Shown: positions 1 through 7,763 of the stretch, one piece after another
Layout of the letters: the number at the start of each line of letters is the position of its first letter
Numbering within the stretch: position 1 is the stretch's first letter
Assembly (NCBI RefSeq): GCF_000308595.1
Contig: NZ_BAGA01000004.1
Coordinates: forward strand, 1 to 64,000
Direction: 5' to 3'
Source of the DNA: Nocardia higoensis NBRC 100133
GTDB lineage: Bacteria; Actinomycetota; Actinomycetes; Mycobacteriales; Mycobacteriaceae
DNA length: 64,000 nucleotides
Notes under the pieces: model-generated
Databases searched by the model: none
Seen by the model: the letters and a program-made list of their open reading frames with translations, nothing else
Told to the model about the DNA's origin: nothing
Program-made: the position numbers and the translations under genes

Positions 1-355
1 GGCCATGTCGTTCGGGTGCGGCTCGGCTGTGGGCGAGGCCGTTCGAGTTGGCGTGGGCTGTTCGGGCGTGGCGCGGGCGTGGCGTGGGCTGTTCGGGCGT
101 GGCGCGGGCGGCCCGGCTGTGGGCATGTCGTTCGGGCGCGGGTCGGCTGTGGCCCTGGCGTTCGGGTGCGGGTCGGCGGTGGCGCATGCGGTCAGGCGCG
201 GCTCGGTCGATGCACATGCGGTCGGGCGCGGCTCAGCAGTGGACGAGGCCGTTCAGGTTGGCGCGGGCCGTTCTGTTCGGGCTTGGCCTGGGTCGTGGCG
301 CGGGCTGTCGGGCGCGGCCCGGTCATGGCCGTGCCGTTCGGGCATGAGTCAGCCG
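1..355. repeat. Degenerate ~30-bp GC-rich tandem repeat tract
   Basis: Four units of exactly 30 bp begin at 131, 161, 191 and 221, each of the type TTCGGGCGCGGGTCGGCTGT followed by ten less conserved bases. A similar unit lies at 11-40. A longer block at 11-60 recurs at 221-270, giving a 210-bp higher-order spacing. The reading frame from position 5 translates the units as a ten-residue FGRGSAVAHA-like repeat, but that frame runs on antisense into the DUF2470 gene, so I treat it as non-coding. The tract fills the whole gene-free left edge and may continue outside the window. Confidence 0.7.
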
Positions 356-1113
356 TGGCGCAGGCCGTTGAGGAAGGGGCACCCGGCCAGGGTGCGCACG
401 GCCCGGCTCAGCGATTCGACGTCGTCGACCGGTGCGGTGAACGGCAGGCGGACGTCGTGGTCGCCGTCGTGGCCCTCGACCCGCAGCGTCAGCCCGTAGC
501 GGTCGATGGCCAGCGGATGCACGTCGCCGGTCCGGAGGCGGGGCGGGAGCTTGCGGGCGAGTTGCTCGAGGATGTCGGGATGGTCGGCGTCGAGGTGCTG
601 CAGCCAGGCCGACTCCATCTCGCAGAACGGGTCGGGACGGGCGGAGCGGACCTGTTCGGCGGGCACCGACTCGGCGCCGGTCGCGTCGGCCAGAACGGCG
701 GTGCCGACCACCAGGCGCAGCAGGGTCGCGCTGTGGCCCACGTCGAGCAGTTGCGGATGCGGGAATTCCTTGGCGACCTCGCCGGCCAGCGCCCGTTGCG
801 CGGTCTCCGGCACCGCGCGCACAACCCCGCGCAGCCAGACCAGCGCGCGCACCGGTTCCCGCAGCGGCAGCGGCGCGTTGTCGGTGAGTTCGAGCACCGC
901 GGCCGCACCCGCCGGACCGGAGTTCGCCGTCAGCACCGCCGCCACCGAGCCGGTCGGCACGGCGATCACCACGTCGCCGCACTGGCGCAGATGGTGCACC
1001 GAGGTCGGGGTGGGGTCGATGCCGGGCAACGCGAGCACCGAGGACTCGGCGTGCGCGCAGGCACTGCGCACCCGTTCGGCAGCGCTCGGCGCGAGAGTCG
1101 GTTTCGTCGGCAT
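349..1113 (-). CDS. DUF2470 domain protein (HugZ-like, haem/iron-linked)
   Basis: The product has 254 residues. The C-terminal third (about residues 165-250) has the DUF2470 pattern: a HLDADHPD histidine/aspartate block, then AIDRYGLTLRVEG, then RLPF. The N-terminal part looks like the split-barrel fold of the HugZ/PNPOx group. DUF2470 proteins are linked to haem degradation or utilisation, but no catalytic activity can be read from the sequence. I chose the ATG at 1113 because GGAGG lies just upstream of it; the upstream GTG/ATG-type start at 1140 has no such site. An iron-box-like palindrome sits 41-59 bp upstream, so iron repression is expected. Its position beside pheA matches M. tuberculosis Rv3839 (from memory). 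Confidence 0.8.
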   Translation of the reverse strand: MPTKPTLAPSAAERVRSACAHAESSVLALPGIDPTPTSVHHLRQCGDVVIAVPTGSVAAVLTANSGPAGAAAVLELTDNAPLPLREPVRALVWLRGVVRAVPETAQRALAGEVAKEFPHPQLLDVGHSATLLRLVVGTAVLADATGAESVPAEQVRSARPDPFCEMESAWLQHLDADHPDILEQLARKLPPRLRTGDVHPLAIDRYGLTLRVEGHDGDHDVRLPFTAPVDDVESLSRAVRTLAGCPFLNGLRHG

Positions 1114-1153
1114 GCTGACCTCCGGAGGGTGCGGCGGCATTCGAGGCCGCTAT

Positions 1154-1172
1154 TTAGGTAAACCTAAGCTAA
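1154..1172 (-). promoter_or_regulatory. IdeR/DtxR iron box
   Basis: On the minus strand the site reads TTAGCTTAGGTTTACCTAA. It matches the mycobacterial IdeR consensus TTAGGTTAGGCTAACCTAA at 16 of 19 positions. It lies 41 bp upstream of the ATG at 1113, where it would overlap the promoter and repress the DUF2470 gene when iron is plentiful. The divergent gene starting at 1395 is too far away to be an obvious target. Confidence 0.75.
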
Positions 1173-1394
1173 GTCACGGCTGTGTGATCCGCAACCCTTT
1201 CCCCAGCCGCGGGTTACCCGCGGGCATCACGGAGAGCAGTTCGGCCCCACGCCGAAGGCCTATGTGCTCAGGCCGATCGGTGCCGGTGGATAGCCGCACC
1301 GGCCGTCGCGGTGGGATTCGCTATCGACCGCGATCGCCGCCGATCGGGGCAGCGGCCGCACCCGGCCCCCGCGGCGGCGCGATACCGTGGCCCG

Positions 1395-1820
1395 GTGGCA
1401 GACGCATCTCCCGCACCGGACGGTCCCGCGCACGAACCGGTCCTGGTCACTCTCAGCACGCCCGCGCGCCGGAGCCTGGTCGCCGGGCTGGTCCGCCCGC
1501 CCACCGAGGACCCGGCGCGACCCGTGCTCGACGCCGACGGCACCGACGCGGACGTGGCCGACTTCCTGGCCGCCATAGCCCACGAGGACACCGGCTACAT
1601 CGCTCGCACCGCCGATGGCGCCCGCGCGCTGGCCGTGGTCGCGGCCACCACCGCGGCCCTGTGCGGAGAGGACATCAGGGTGGCCCTGGAACGGCCCGAC
1701 ATCGCATTCCTGACCGCGCTCAAACCCCCCGCCGTCGAGGCGGTCCGCACCGTGTTGCTGGCGATCGAGACCGACCGTCCCGAGCCGGTCCGGGAAGCGC
1801 TGACCGTCCTCGAACCCTGA
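1395..1820 (+). CDS. Hypothetical protein upstream of pheA
   Basis: A 141-residue soluble acidic protein with no family I recognise. The GTG at 1395 is the likeliest start; the frame is open further upstream but runs through Arg/Pro-rich sequence of non-coding character. The middle contains DADGTDADVADFLAAIAHED and then a helical alanine-rich segment. There is no signal peptide or membrane helix. It ends 98 bp before pheA on the same strand and might be co-transcribed with it. The strong third-position GC bias of this frame supports it as a gene, but function is unknown. Confidence 0.6.
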   Translation: MADASPAPDGPAHEPVLVTLSTPARRSLVAGLVRPPTEDPARPVLDADGTDADVADFLAAIAHEDTGYIARTADGARALAVVAATTAALCGEDIRVALERPDIAFLTALKPPAVEAVRTVLLAIETDRPEPVREALTVLEP

Positions 1821-1918
1821 GTGCTCCGGACGCTTCCGGACCGGGGCACGCGGTCCCGGGACGTGCGAGGCAAATACCGCGCAGACACGATCCGGGGAAA
1901 ACAAATACAGTCGAAGGC

Positions 1919-2833
1919 GTGCCGCACATCGCCTACTTCGGACCATCCGGAACTTTTACCGAGATGGCCCTGGCCGACCTCGAGTCCGCGAATGTCATCG
2001 CCGGACCGGTCGAGCGCGTCCCGGCCCCGTCGCCGCCCGCCGCGCTGGAGATGGTGCGCCGCGGCGCGGTCGAGGGCGCCGTGGTGCCGATCGAGAGCTC
2101 GATCGAGGGATCGATCTCGACCACGCTCGATTCACTGGCGGTCGGCGCGCGATTGCAGATCGTCGCCGAGACCGAGATAACGGTGGCTTTCGAGATCCTG
2201 GCCGCACCCGGCACGGCGATCTCCGATGTGCGGACTCTCGCGGTCTTCCCGGTCGCGCTGGGTCAGGTGCGCGAGTGGGTGGAGCGGACGCTGCCGGGCG
2301 TGCGCATCCATACCTCGGCGTCCAATGCGGCGGCCGCGGAGGACGTCGCCGCCGGGCTTGCCGACGCCGCGGTATCCACGACGCTGGCCGGGCAGCGGCT
2401 CGGCCTGACCGCGCTCGCTTCCGGCGTCGCCGATCACGATCAGGCCGTGACCCGATTCGTGCTGGTCCGCCGGCCGTGCGTGGCGCCGCCGCCGACCGGA
2501 TCGGACCGCACCTCCATCGTGCTGGAGCTGCCGAACGTGCCCGGCTCGCTCATGCGTGCCTTCGCCGAATTCGCCACCCGCGGAGTCGATCTGACCCGCA
2601 TCGAATCCCGGCCCACCCGTACGGGTATGGGCACTTACCGGTTCTACCTCGACTGTGTCGGCCACCTCGACGATCCTGCGGTCGCCGAGGCACTCAAGGC
2701 GCTGCACCGCACGTCGCGGATCAGGTTCCTCGGTTCCTGGCCGACGGCCTCGCAGACGGGTACGCCGCCGCCGTCGGACGAGGAATCGGCACAGTGGTTG
2801 ACGCAATTGCGAAAAGGAGTGGCGGATCTATGA
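1919..2833 (+). CDS. pheA: Prephenate dehydratase
   Basis: The 304-residue cytoplasmic enzyme converts prephenate to phenylpyruvate in phenylalanine synthesis. The N-terminus has the typical AYFGPSGTFTEMAL. VVPIESSIEGSI is the substrate-binding block, and DHDQAVTRFVLV contains the catalytic Thr-Arg-Phe signature. The C-terminal ACT domain (about residues 200-280) has PGSLMRAF and IESRP, corresponding to the GALV and ESRP elements that bind phenylalanine for feedback inhibition. The GTG start at 1919 aligns with the family N-terminus. The stop overlaps the next start (ATGA), so it is translationally coupled to the phosphatase. The same pair occurs in mycobacteria (Rv3838c-Rv3837c). Confidence 0.95.
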   Translation: MPHIAYFGPSGTFTEMALADLESANVIAGPVERVPAPSPPAALEMVRRGAVEGAVVPIESSIEGSISTTLDSLAVGARLQIVAETEITVAFEILAAPGTAISDVRTLAVFPVALGQVREWVERTLPGVRIHTSASNAAAAEDVAAGLADAAVSTTLAGQRLGLTALASGVADHDQAVTRFVLVRRPCVAPPPTGSDRTSIVLELPNVPGSLMRAFAEFATRGVDLTRIESRPTRTGMGTYRFYLDCVGHLDDPAVAEALKALHRTSRIRFLGSWPTASQTGTPPPSDEESAQWLTQLRKGVADL

Positions 2834-3510
2834 CGACGCCCGGCACCGTGGGCAAACTGATCCTGGTACGGCACGGTGAGACCGAGGGCAATGTGGCCCG
2901 GCTGCTCGACACCCGGGTCCCCGGCCTGCCGCTGACCGAACGCGGTGCGGCACAGGCGAAGACGTTCGGTTCGAACTTGGCCGCCGCGCCCGCGGTGTTG
3001 CTCAGCTCGGTGGCACTGCGCGCTCGCCAGACCGCGAGTTACATCGAGGAGGTCACCGGTGTCTCCGCGACCGCTCTCGAAGATGTGCACGAGGTGCAGG
3101 CCGGCGATCTCGAAGGACTCGCCGACGAAGACGCACACCGCACGTTCCAGCGGATCTACGGCTCCTGGCACGACGGCGATCTGGGCATCGCCGTGCCCGG
3201 TGGCGAATCCGGCGCCGACGTGCTCGCCAGGTTCATCCCGGTGATCGAGGACCTGCGCGACCGGTATCTGGACCCCGTGACGCACACCGGCGACGTGCTG
3301 CTGGTGAACCACGGCGCCGCCATGCGCTTGGTCGCCCGCACGCTGGCCGACATCGCACCGCCCTTCGCGACCACCAATCGCCTCGACAACACCGAGACCA
3401 TCGAACTGGTGCCCAACGCCGACGGCAGCTGGGAGTGCGTGCGGTGGGGCCGGTTCGTCCCGCCGTTCGACTACGCGCGGCCGGCTTCGGCGCAGCCGAC
3501 CATGGGCTGA
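2830..3510 (+). CDS. Histidine phosphatase (phosphoglycerate-mutase family)
   Basis: The 226-residue protein of the branch-1 histidine phosphatase superfamily carries LVRHGETEGN near the N-terminus, containing the phosphorylated histidine. VALRARQTAS contributes a phosphate-binding arginine, and LLVNHGAAMRL provides the second catalytic histidine. The family includes cofactor-dependent phosphoglycerate mutases and broad phosphatases; the substrate cannot be decided here. The ATG overlaps the pheA stop by four bases, indicating one operon. It is convergent with the EspG-type gene, with only 22 bp between them and no obvious terminator. Confidence 0.88.
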   Translation: MTTPGTVGKLILVRHGETEGNVARLLDTRVPGLPLTERGAAQAKTFGSNLAAAPAVLLSSVALRARQTASYIEEVTGVSATALEDVHEVQAGDLEGLADEDAHRTFQRIYGSWHDGDLGIAVPGGESGADVLARFIPVIEDLRDRYLDPVTHTGDVLLVNHGAAMRLVARTLADIAPPFATTNRLDNTETIELVPNADGSWECVRWGRFVPPFDYARPASAQPTMG

Positions 3511-3532
3511 GCGCGGCCGCCCGTCGGTCGAG

Positions 3533-4369
3533 TCAGCTCGGGTTCGTTGCCACCTGCTGGGGGAACTCATCCCGCTCGGGCAGCGACCCGATCAGATCCT
3601 TGATCGCGGCGCGCAACCGCGCGGTGGAGCCGCTGCTGATCGACGTCCACTTCGTGCCGTCGTCGGCCACCGCCGCGGTGAGCACGATCCGCCCGCCCCT
3701 GGTGTCGAAGACCGCGATGTGGCTGTCGGCGACCTCGCGCGTGCCGTCGCCGTACACCACCGCGGAAATCTGGGTGTGCGAATGGATTTCGACCAGCGCG
3801 GAGGCCAGCGGCTGCACATCCCTGGCGGGTGTGCAGATCCCGGCCAGCCGATTCGCCGTGGTCGCCGCATCGCCGGTGTCGCCGAAAACCGGGGCGAGCA
3901 ATTCGGTTTCGGCGTTCATGCTCTCGATGCCGAGCGGTTCGGCCGGGCCGAGGGCGGCGATCAGCGGGCCGGGCAGATCCTCGTCGACTTCGTCGAGCAC
4001 GTAGGAGAACGGTCCGCGCAGGGCGACAACGGTGAGGTCGTCGCCCTTGGCCAGAGCCAGCCGGTTGATCTGGCCGTTCACCACCAGTCGCAGCGCCAGC
4101 ACCCAGTGCGGGCGGTACAAGGTGCGCAGCCTGTCCTCGAGTTCCCGGTGCACGACGCCGTCGACCAGGAAACCCCGGTCGACGAGCGTGCGCTCGGCGA
4201 CCTGCATGGCCGCGTCGTGATCGCTCTCGTTGTCGTAGCGGCCGATCGTCTGGAGCACGACCGGCAACTCGTCGAATTGCAGTCGCTCCAACAGGAACTG
4301 CATTTCGTCGAGGCCGATCGAGATGCTCCCCAGCGTCGACGGACCGCCCGCCGCCCCCAGTACGCTCAC
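3533..4369 (-). CDS. EspG-family ESX secretion chaperone
   Basis: The 278-residue protein looks like an EspG-type chaperone, which binds PE-PPE heterodimers in the cytosol and delivers them to a type VII secretion system. Supporting features are the length, an N-terminal block LDEMQFLLERLQFDELPVVL, the central SYVLDEVDEDLPGPLIAAL, and the C-terminal TSISSGSTARLRAAIKDLI, which resembles the family's RWxxxxPGxxxRL-type tail. It starts at GTG 4369, overlapping the PPE stop (GTGA), so it is the third gene of a PE-PPE-espG operon. No ESX structural gene lies in the window. Confidence 0.75.
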   Translation of the reverse strand: MSVLGAAGGPSTLGSISIGLDEMQFLLERLQFDELPVVLQTIGRYDNESDHDAAMQVAERTLVDRGFLVDGVVHRELEDRLRTLYRPHWVLALRLVVNGQINRLALAKGDDLTVVALRGPFSYVLDEVDEDLPGPLIAALGPAEPLGIESMNAETELLAPVFGDTGDAATTANRLAGICTPARDVQPLASALVEIHSHTQISAVVYGDGTREVADSHIAVFDTRGGRIVLTAAVADDGTKWTSISSGSTARLRAAIKDLIGSLPERDEFPQQVATNPS

Positions 4370-5526
4370 TCGGCCGACCCCGCCGGTGCCGCTCCGATGA
4401 CGCCGTCGGACACGAAGCGACTGTCGCCGAAGTGGTCGTCGCGCAGGTAGTCGGCAGCCTTGTGCTCGGTGTCGTCGTCCTGGCCGGACTGCGCGCCGCG
4501 ACCGAGCAACGGGCTGCCCGACCCGGACGCCGGACGGGCGGCGGCGGCGGTATCGACACGGGCGACGACCTCGGCCGCCGGAGCGGCGGCGGGCGCCGCG
4601 GCCGGTGCGCCCGAGCCCCAGCCCGGCGGCAATTGCACCGAGCCGTTCTGCAGGGCCACCGAGGACCCGAGGCCGACCGTGGCCGAGTGGGTCGCGGCGC
4701 TCGCGCCGCCGACGCCGCCGGCCAGGCCCGCGCCCGTCACGCCGACCGAGGGCGCCGCCATCGCGGGCGCGGTGTTGGTGGCGGCCGCGATCACGCCTGC
4801 GCCGAGATTGCCCACGGTGCTCACGCCGCTGCCGGCGACGGTGCCCGCCACGTTGGCCACCTGGCTGACCGCGCCGACCACGCCGGGGTTGTTCAGGACC
4901 GAGGCCGCGCTCGCGACCGCGGTGCTCAGCGGATCGCCCTGGAACGAGGTCTCCGCCGCGGTGCCTACGTCGGTGGTACCCGCGCCGTCGGCGATGGGCG
5001 GCGGGGCGTGGAACTCACCCGGCGTCATCACCGTGGCGGTGGTCGCGGCCTCGTAGGTCTCCATCACCAGCGCGGCGCGGACATCCATGGCGGACTTGGC
5101 CATTTCGGCCGCCTCGAAGGCGCCCGACACCGCGCCGGGCGGGTTGGCCGAGGCGGCGACCGCGGCGTGCACCGCGACGATCTCCGGCAGACTCGGCATC
5201 GCCAGCGAGGCGACGGTGTAGGCGGTGGCGTTCGCGGCGGCCTTGCTGCCCATCGTCGCGGCCATGACGCTCTGCTCGTAGGCCCAGGTGCCGAAGGGGA
5301 CCAGGCGGGAGAGCGCGGCGAGGCCGTTCACGCCCTGCATGCCGACGCCCAGTTCGGCGACCACCCTGGACACGGTGGCGGTCGCGTCCGCCCAGGCGGC
5401 GGTGAGCCCGCCCCACGCCGTGGCGGCCGCCGAGATCGGCACCGCGTGCGCCCCCGCGTTCAGCGCGATGGAATTGGCTTCGGCCATGCGGGGCAGCCAG
5501 AACACCCCGGTGATACCTACGGTCAT
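4366..5526 (-). CDS. PPE-family protein (degenerate PPE motif)
   Basis: The 386-residue protein begins GVFWLPRMAEANSIALNAG, aligning with the PPE-domain start but with PRM in place of Pro-Pro-Glu. WGGLTAAW provides the WxG-like turn of the helical hairpin. The helical domain covers about residues 1-175. The rest is Ala/Gly/Val/Pro-rich and low complexity, ending with an acidic DDTEHKAADYLRDD tail typical of nocardial and rhodococcal members. GGGGAG precedes the ATG. PPE proteins pair with PE partners and are exported by ESX systems, and the PE gene lies just upstream. Confidence 0.8.
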   Translation of the reverse strand: MTVGITGVFWLPRMAEANSIALNAGAHAVPISAAATAWGGLTAAWADATATVSRVVAELGVGMQGVNGLAALSRLVPFGTWAYEQSVMAATMGSKAAANATAYTVASLAMPSLPEIVAVHAAVAASANPPGAVSGAFEAAEMAKSAMDVRAALVMETYEAATTATVMTPGEFHAPPPIADGAGTTDVGTAAETSFQGDPLSTAVASAASVLNNPGVVGAVSQVANVAGTVAGSGVSTVGNLGAGVIAAATNTAPAMAAPSVGVTGAGLAGGVGGASAATHSATVGLGSSVALQNGSVQLPPGWGSGAPAAAPAAAPAAEVVARVDTAAAARPASGSGSPLLGRGAQSGQDDDTEHKAADYLRDDHFGDSRFVSDGVIGAAPAGSAE

Positions 5527-5564
5527 GCTTGTGTCTCCCCTGTTTCGACTTTTCGCGCGAGCCG

Positions 5565-5888
5565 TCAGGCCCCGATGGTTCCGGCGACTGCCTGCATCAC
5601 GCCGGCCTTGACCACGTCTTCCGCGACGTGGGTGCCGAGTTGCAGGCGCAGCACGGCGGCCGCGTGGTGCAACTCGAGAACGGCCTGGGCGATGGAGTGG
5701 TCGTGGGTGGCCGCGGCCCGGTTGAAGTGGTTCGCCGCCAGCAGCGAGACCTCTTCGGTGCCGGAGGGCAGCACATGGGTAGCGGGACCGCCGAACGCGG
5801 CCGCGGCCGCCAGTCGCTCGGCGAGCAGGTCCAGCTCGGCGGCGGCGGCGAGGATGAGTTCGGGCGAGATGGATACGTGGCCGACCAT
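5565..5888 (-). CDS. PE-family-like small helical protein
   Basis: The 107-residue protein is alanine-rich and all helical. It begins HVSISPELILAAAAELDLLAERL, matching the first helix of PE domains, and a second helix covers roughly residues 60-100. It is the first gene of the PE-PPE-espG operon and has a clear AGAAGGAG-type ribosome site before ATG 5888. There is no tyrosine anywhere, so the YxxxD/E secretion signal expected at the PE C-terminus is absent; HVAED sits roughly where it would be. It is either a divergent PE protein or a related WXG100-superfamily partner. Confidence 0.7.
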   Translation of the reverse strand: MVGHVSISPELILAAAAELDLLAERLAAAAAFGGPATHVLPSGTEEVSLLAANHFNRAAATHDHSIAQAVLELHHAAAVLRLQLGTHVAEDVVKAGVMQAVAGTIGA

Positions 5889-6084
5889 TACTCGACTCCT
5901 TCTAGTGGCGGTCCGTTCGATGCCGAAAGATGGGCGGAACCACGAGAATTCCCCCTACGAGTGATTGGACGCGACAGCGCCGCGATCGGTTCCATCGAAT
6001 CCCCTCCTTCATCAGATCTTGCCAGTTGCCGTACCCGCCCCCGTCTCCCACCAGCGCAGGGGGTACCGGCGACCGTGCCGAGAC

Positions 6085-6435
6085 CTACCCCCATCCCAGC
6101 TGATGAAGCCGGTCCTCGTCAATGCCGAAATAGTGTGCGATCTCGTGGATCACGGTGATCGCGACCTCCTCGACCACCTGCTCTTCGTCCTCGCAGATGT
6201 CCAGGATCGCGTCGCGGTAGATGGTCACCGTGTCGGGAAGCGAACCGCCGTAATGACTGTCGCGCTCGGTCAGCGCGATCCCGCGATAGAGGCCGAGCAG
6301 GCTCGGCTCCTCCGGATCGCGCGCCTCGACCAGGATCACCACATTGTCGATGGCGCTGGTCAATTCGGGCGGGATCAGGTCGAGGGCATCGGACACGAGT
6401 TCCTCGAACCGGTCCTCGGACATGGCGACTGTCAT
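6085..6435 (-). CDS. Small metallopeptidase-family (zincin) protein
   Basis: The 116-residue protein has HEIAHYFGID near the C-terminus, a full HExxHxxxxxD zincin motif (two zinc-binding histidines, catalytic Glu, third ligand Asp). EDRFEELVSDALDLIP at the N-terminus and GLYRGIALTERD in the middle are typical of the minimal zincin family represented by Rv3836. Substrates are unknown for the family. The ATG at 6435 overlaps the stop of the preceding membrane-protein gene (ATGA), so the two are co-translated. Secretion is not predicted. Confidence 0.88.
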   Translation of the reverse strand: MTVAMSEDRFEELVSDALDLIPPELTSAIDNVVILVEARDPEEPSLLGLYRGIALTERDSHYGGSLPDTVTIYRDAILDICEDEEQVVEEVAITVIHEIAHYFGIDEDRLHQLGWG

Positions 6436-7604
6436 CTGGGCTGCGGCTGCGGCGGTAGCGGCGCCGCGCCCGGCAGGGGCGCCGGGGTCGAGCGGCCCGT
6501 ATTCGGCGGCGGCACAGGCGCTTGCCCGTTGATCAGGATGTCGCCCTTGGCCGAGCCGACGATCGGCGCGAAGCCCTCCCGGTCGGTGCCCTTGCCGATC
6601 ATGCAGTCCAGCTTGCGGCTGCCGGCCAGCCAGCTCGCGGTGTCGACGTAGTCGAAGAACAGCGTCAGCGTCTTGTTGCGGATGGCCTCGGGCGAGCCCA
6701 GATAGGCGTTGACCGCGTCGGTGCACTGCTGCTCGACGTACTTGTCCTGATCGGCCTTCGCGGGCGGGCCGCCGGTGAAGTTGGCGGCCAGGTCGACCGA
6801 GGACACGATCTCCACGGAGTGCTCCTGCGCGCACTCGATCGGGTCGGTCGGCAGGTTCTGGTTGATGCCGAGGCAGGTGCCGGGCTCGAAGACCTTGGAC
6901 TGATCCTGCTCGGCGGCGCTGCCGACGGTCGGCAGCGGGGCGCCGGTGCTGGCCGAGAACTGCAGTCCGCAGCGCAGCGTCCGGTCGCCGGCCGTCCAGC
7001 CGTCCGCGCTCGGGTACATCAGACCGACCACATAGCGCCCGCGCGGGTCGAACTTGCCGTTCATGTAGCGCTGCACCGCGGGCACGCAGTGCTCTTCCTT
7101 CAGTTCGGTCAGCCGCAGCGAATCCGGGAAGCGGGAGCCGGGGCCGAATTCCACGCCCGGGTACCTGGACATGTCGATGTCGGCGGCCACCTCGAACAGG
7201 TGGCGGTTGGCGCAGTCGACCTTCACCAGATCGCTGCGATCGGGCTTGTTCCAGCTCAGGCAGTCGCCGGTGGAGGCGGTGCCGAACTCCTTGTCCAGCA
7301 CGGTGTGCGGGGGCGCCGCCGGATTGTGTACCTCCAGGCCGGACTCGCTCTGGAACCCGGTGACGGCCAGGGTCACCAGGGCGGCCACCACCGCGCCCGC
7401 GGCGGTCGCCAGCAGACCCCAGCGCAGCGTGTGCGCCGACAGGCTCGGTGCGCGCTCGGCGCCTTCGCCGGAGCGGTCGTCACCGGAGGCGGTGGCTGGG
7501 GCGCGCGACGCGGTCTTCTTCCCGGAACGCGCACTGATCCGGCCCGCGCGCGCCGAGGAACCCGGCCCGGGCGCAGGCTTCTGTGGCACATCATCGGTGG
7601 ACAT
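6432..7604 (-). CDS. Septum formation family membrane protein
   Basis: The 390-residue single-pass protein corresponds to Rv3835. About 58 residues of Ser/Ala/Arg-rich cytoplasmic N-terminus are followed by one membrane helix (LLATAAGAVVAALVTLAVTGF, about 62-84) and an extracytoplasmic region. That region has two repeats of a cysteine-containing septum-formation domain: TGDCLSWNK, VDCANRHLFEV and HCVPAVQRYM, later GTCLGINQN, ECAQEHSVEI and QCTDAVNAYL. The tail is proline-rich. The domain name comes from Streptomyces mutants and does not prove a division role. It is the first gene of an operon with the zincin and is divergent from serS. Confidence 0.85.
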   Translation of the reverse strand: MSTDDVPQKPAPGPGSSARAGRISARSGKKTASRAPATASGDDRSGEGAERAPSLSAHTLRWGLLATAAGAVVAALVTLAVTGFQSESGLEVHNPAAPPHTVLDKEFGTASTGDCLSWNKPDRSDLVKVDCANRHLFEVAADIDMSRYPGVEFGPGSRFPDSLRLTELKEEHCVPAVQRYMNGKFDPRGRYVVGLMYPSADGWTAGDRTLRCGLQFSASTGAPLPTVGSAAEQDQSKVFEPGTCLGINQNLPTDPIECAQEHSVEIVSSVDLAANFTGGPPAKADQDKYVEQQCTDAVNAYLGSPEAIRNKTLTLFFDYVDTASWLAGSRKLDCMIGKGTDREGFAPIVGSAKGDILINGQAPVPPPNTGRSTPAPLPGAAPLPPQPQPR

Positions 7605-7763
7605 CGCGCTCCATCATGGCAGTCCCGTTCCCGCGGTGCCACGATCCGGGCGACCTCGGCGGTGCAGGACGGCGGTGGCGGTGGACCGGCGGTGGTGCCC
7701 CGGACGGGCGGTGGCGGTAATCGATGTGACCGGCCCACAGCGCGGCGACTAGGCTGATTGCCC

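Noticed and set aside
131..250. Possible CRISPR array from 30-bp periodicity
   Set aside because: The units are directly adjacent, with no unique spacers and no cas genes in the window.
5..499. A Gly/Ser/Ala-rich repeat protein at the left edge
   Set aside because: The frame consists of degenerate repeats and then runs antisense through the DUF2470 gene. No ribosome site or family supports it.
7605..7763. A T-box or other riboswitch upstream of serS
   Set aside because: I saw no T-box motif, no specifier loop and no terminator/antiterminator pair.
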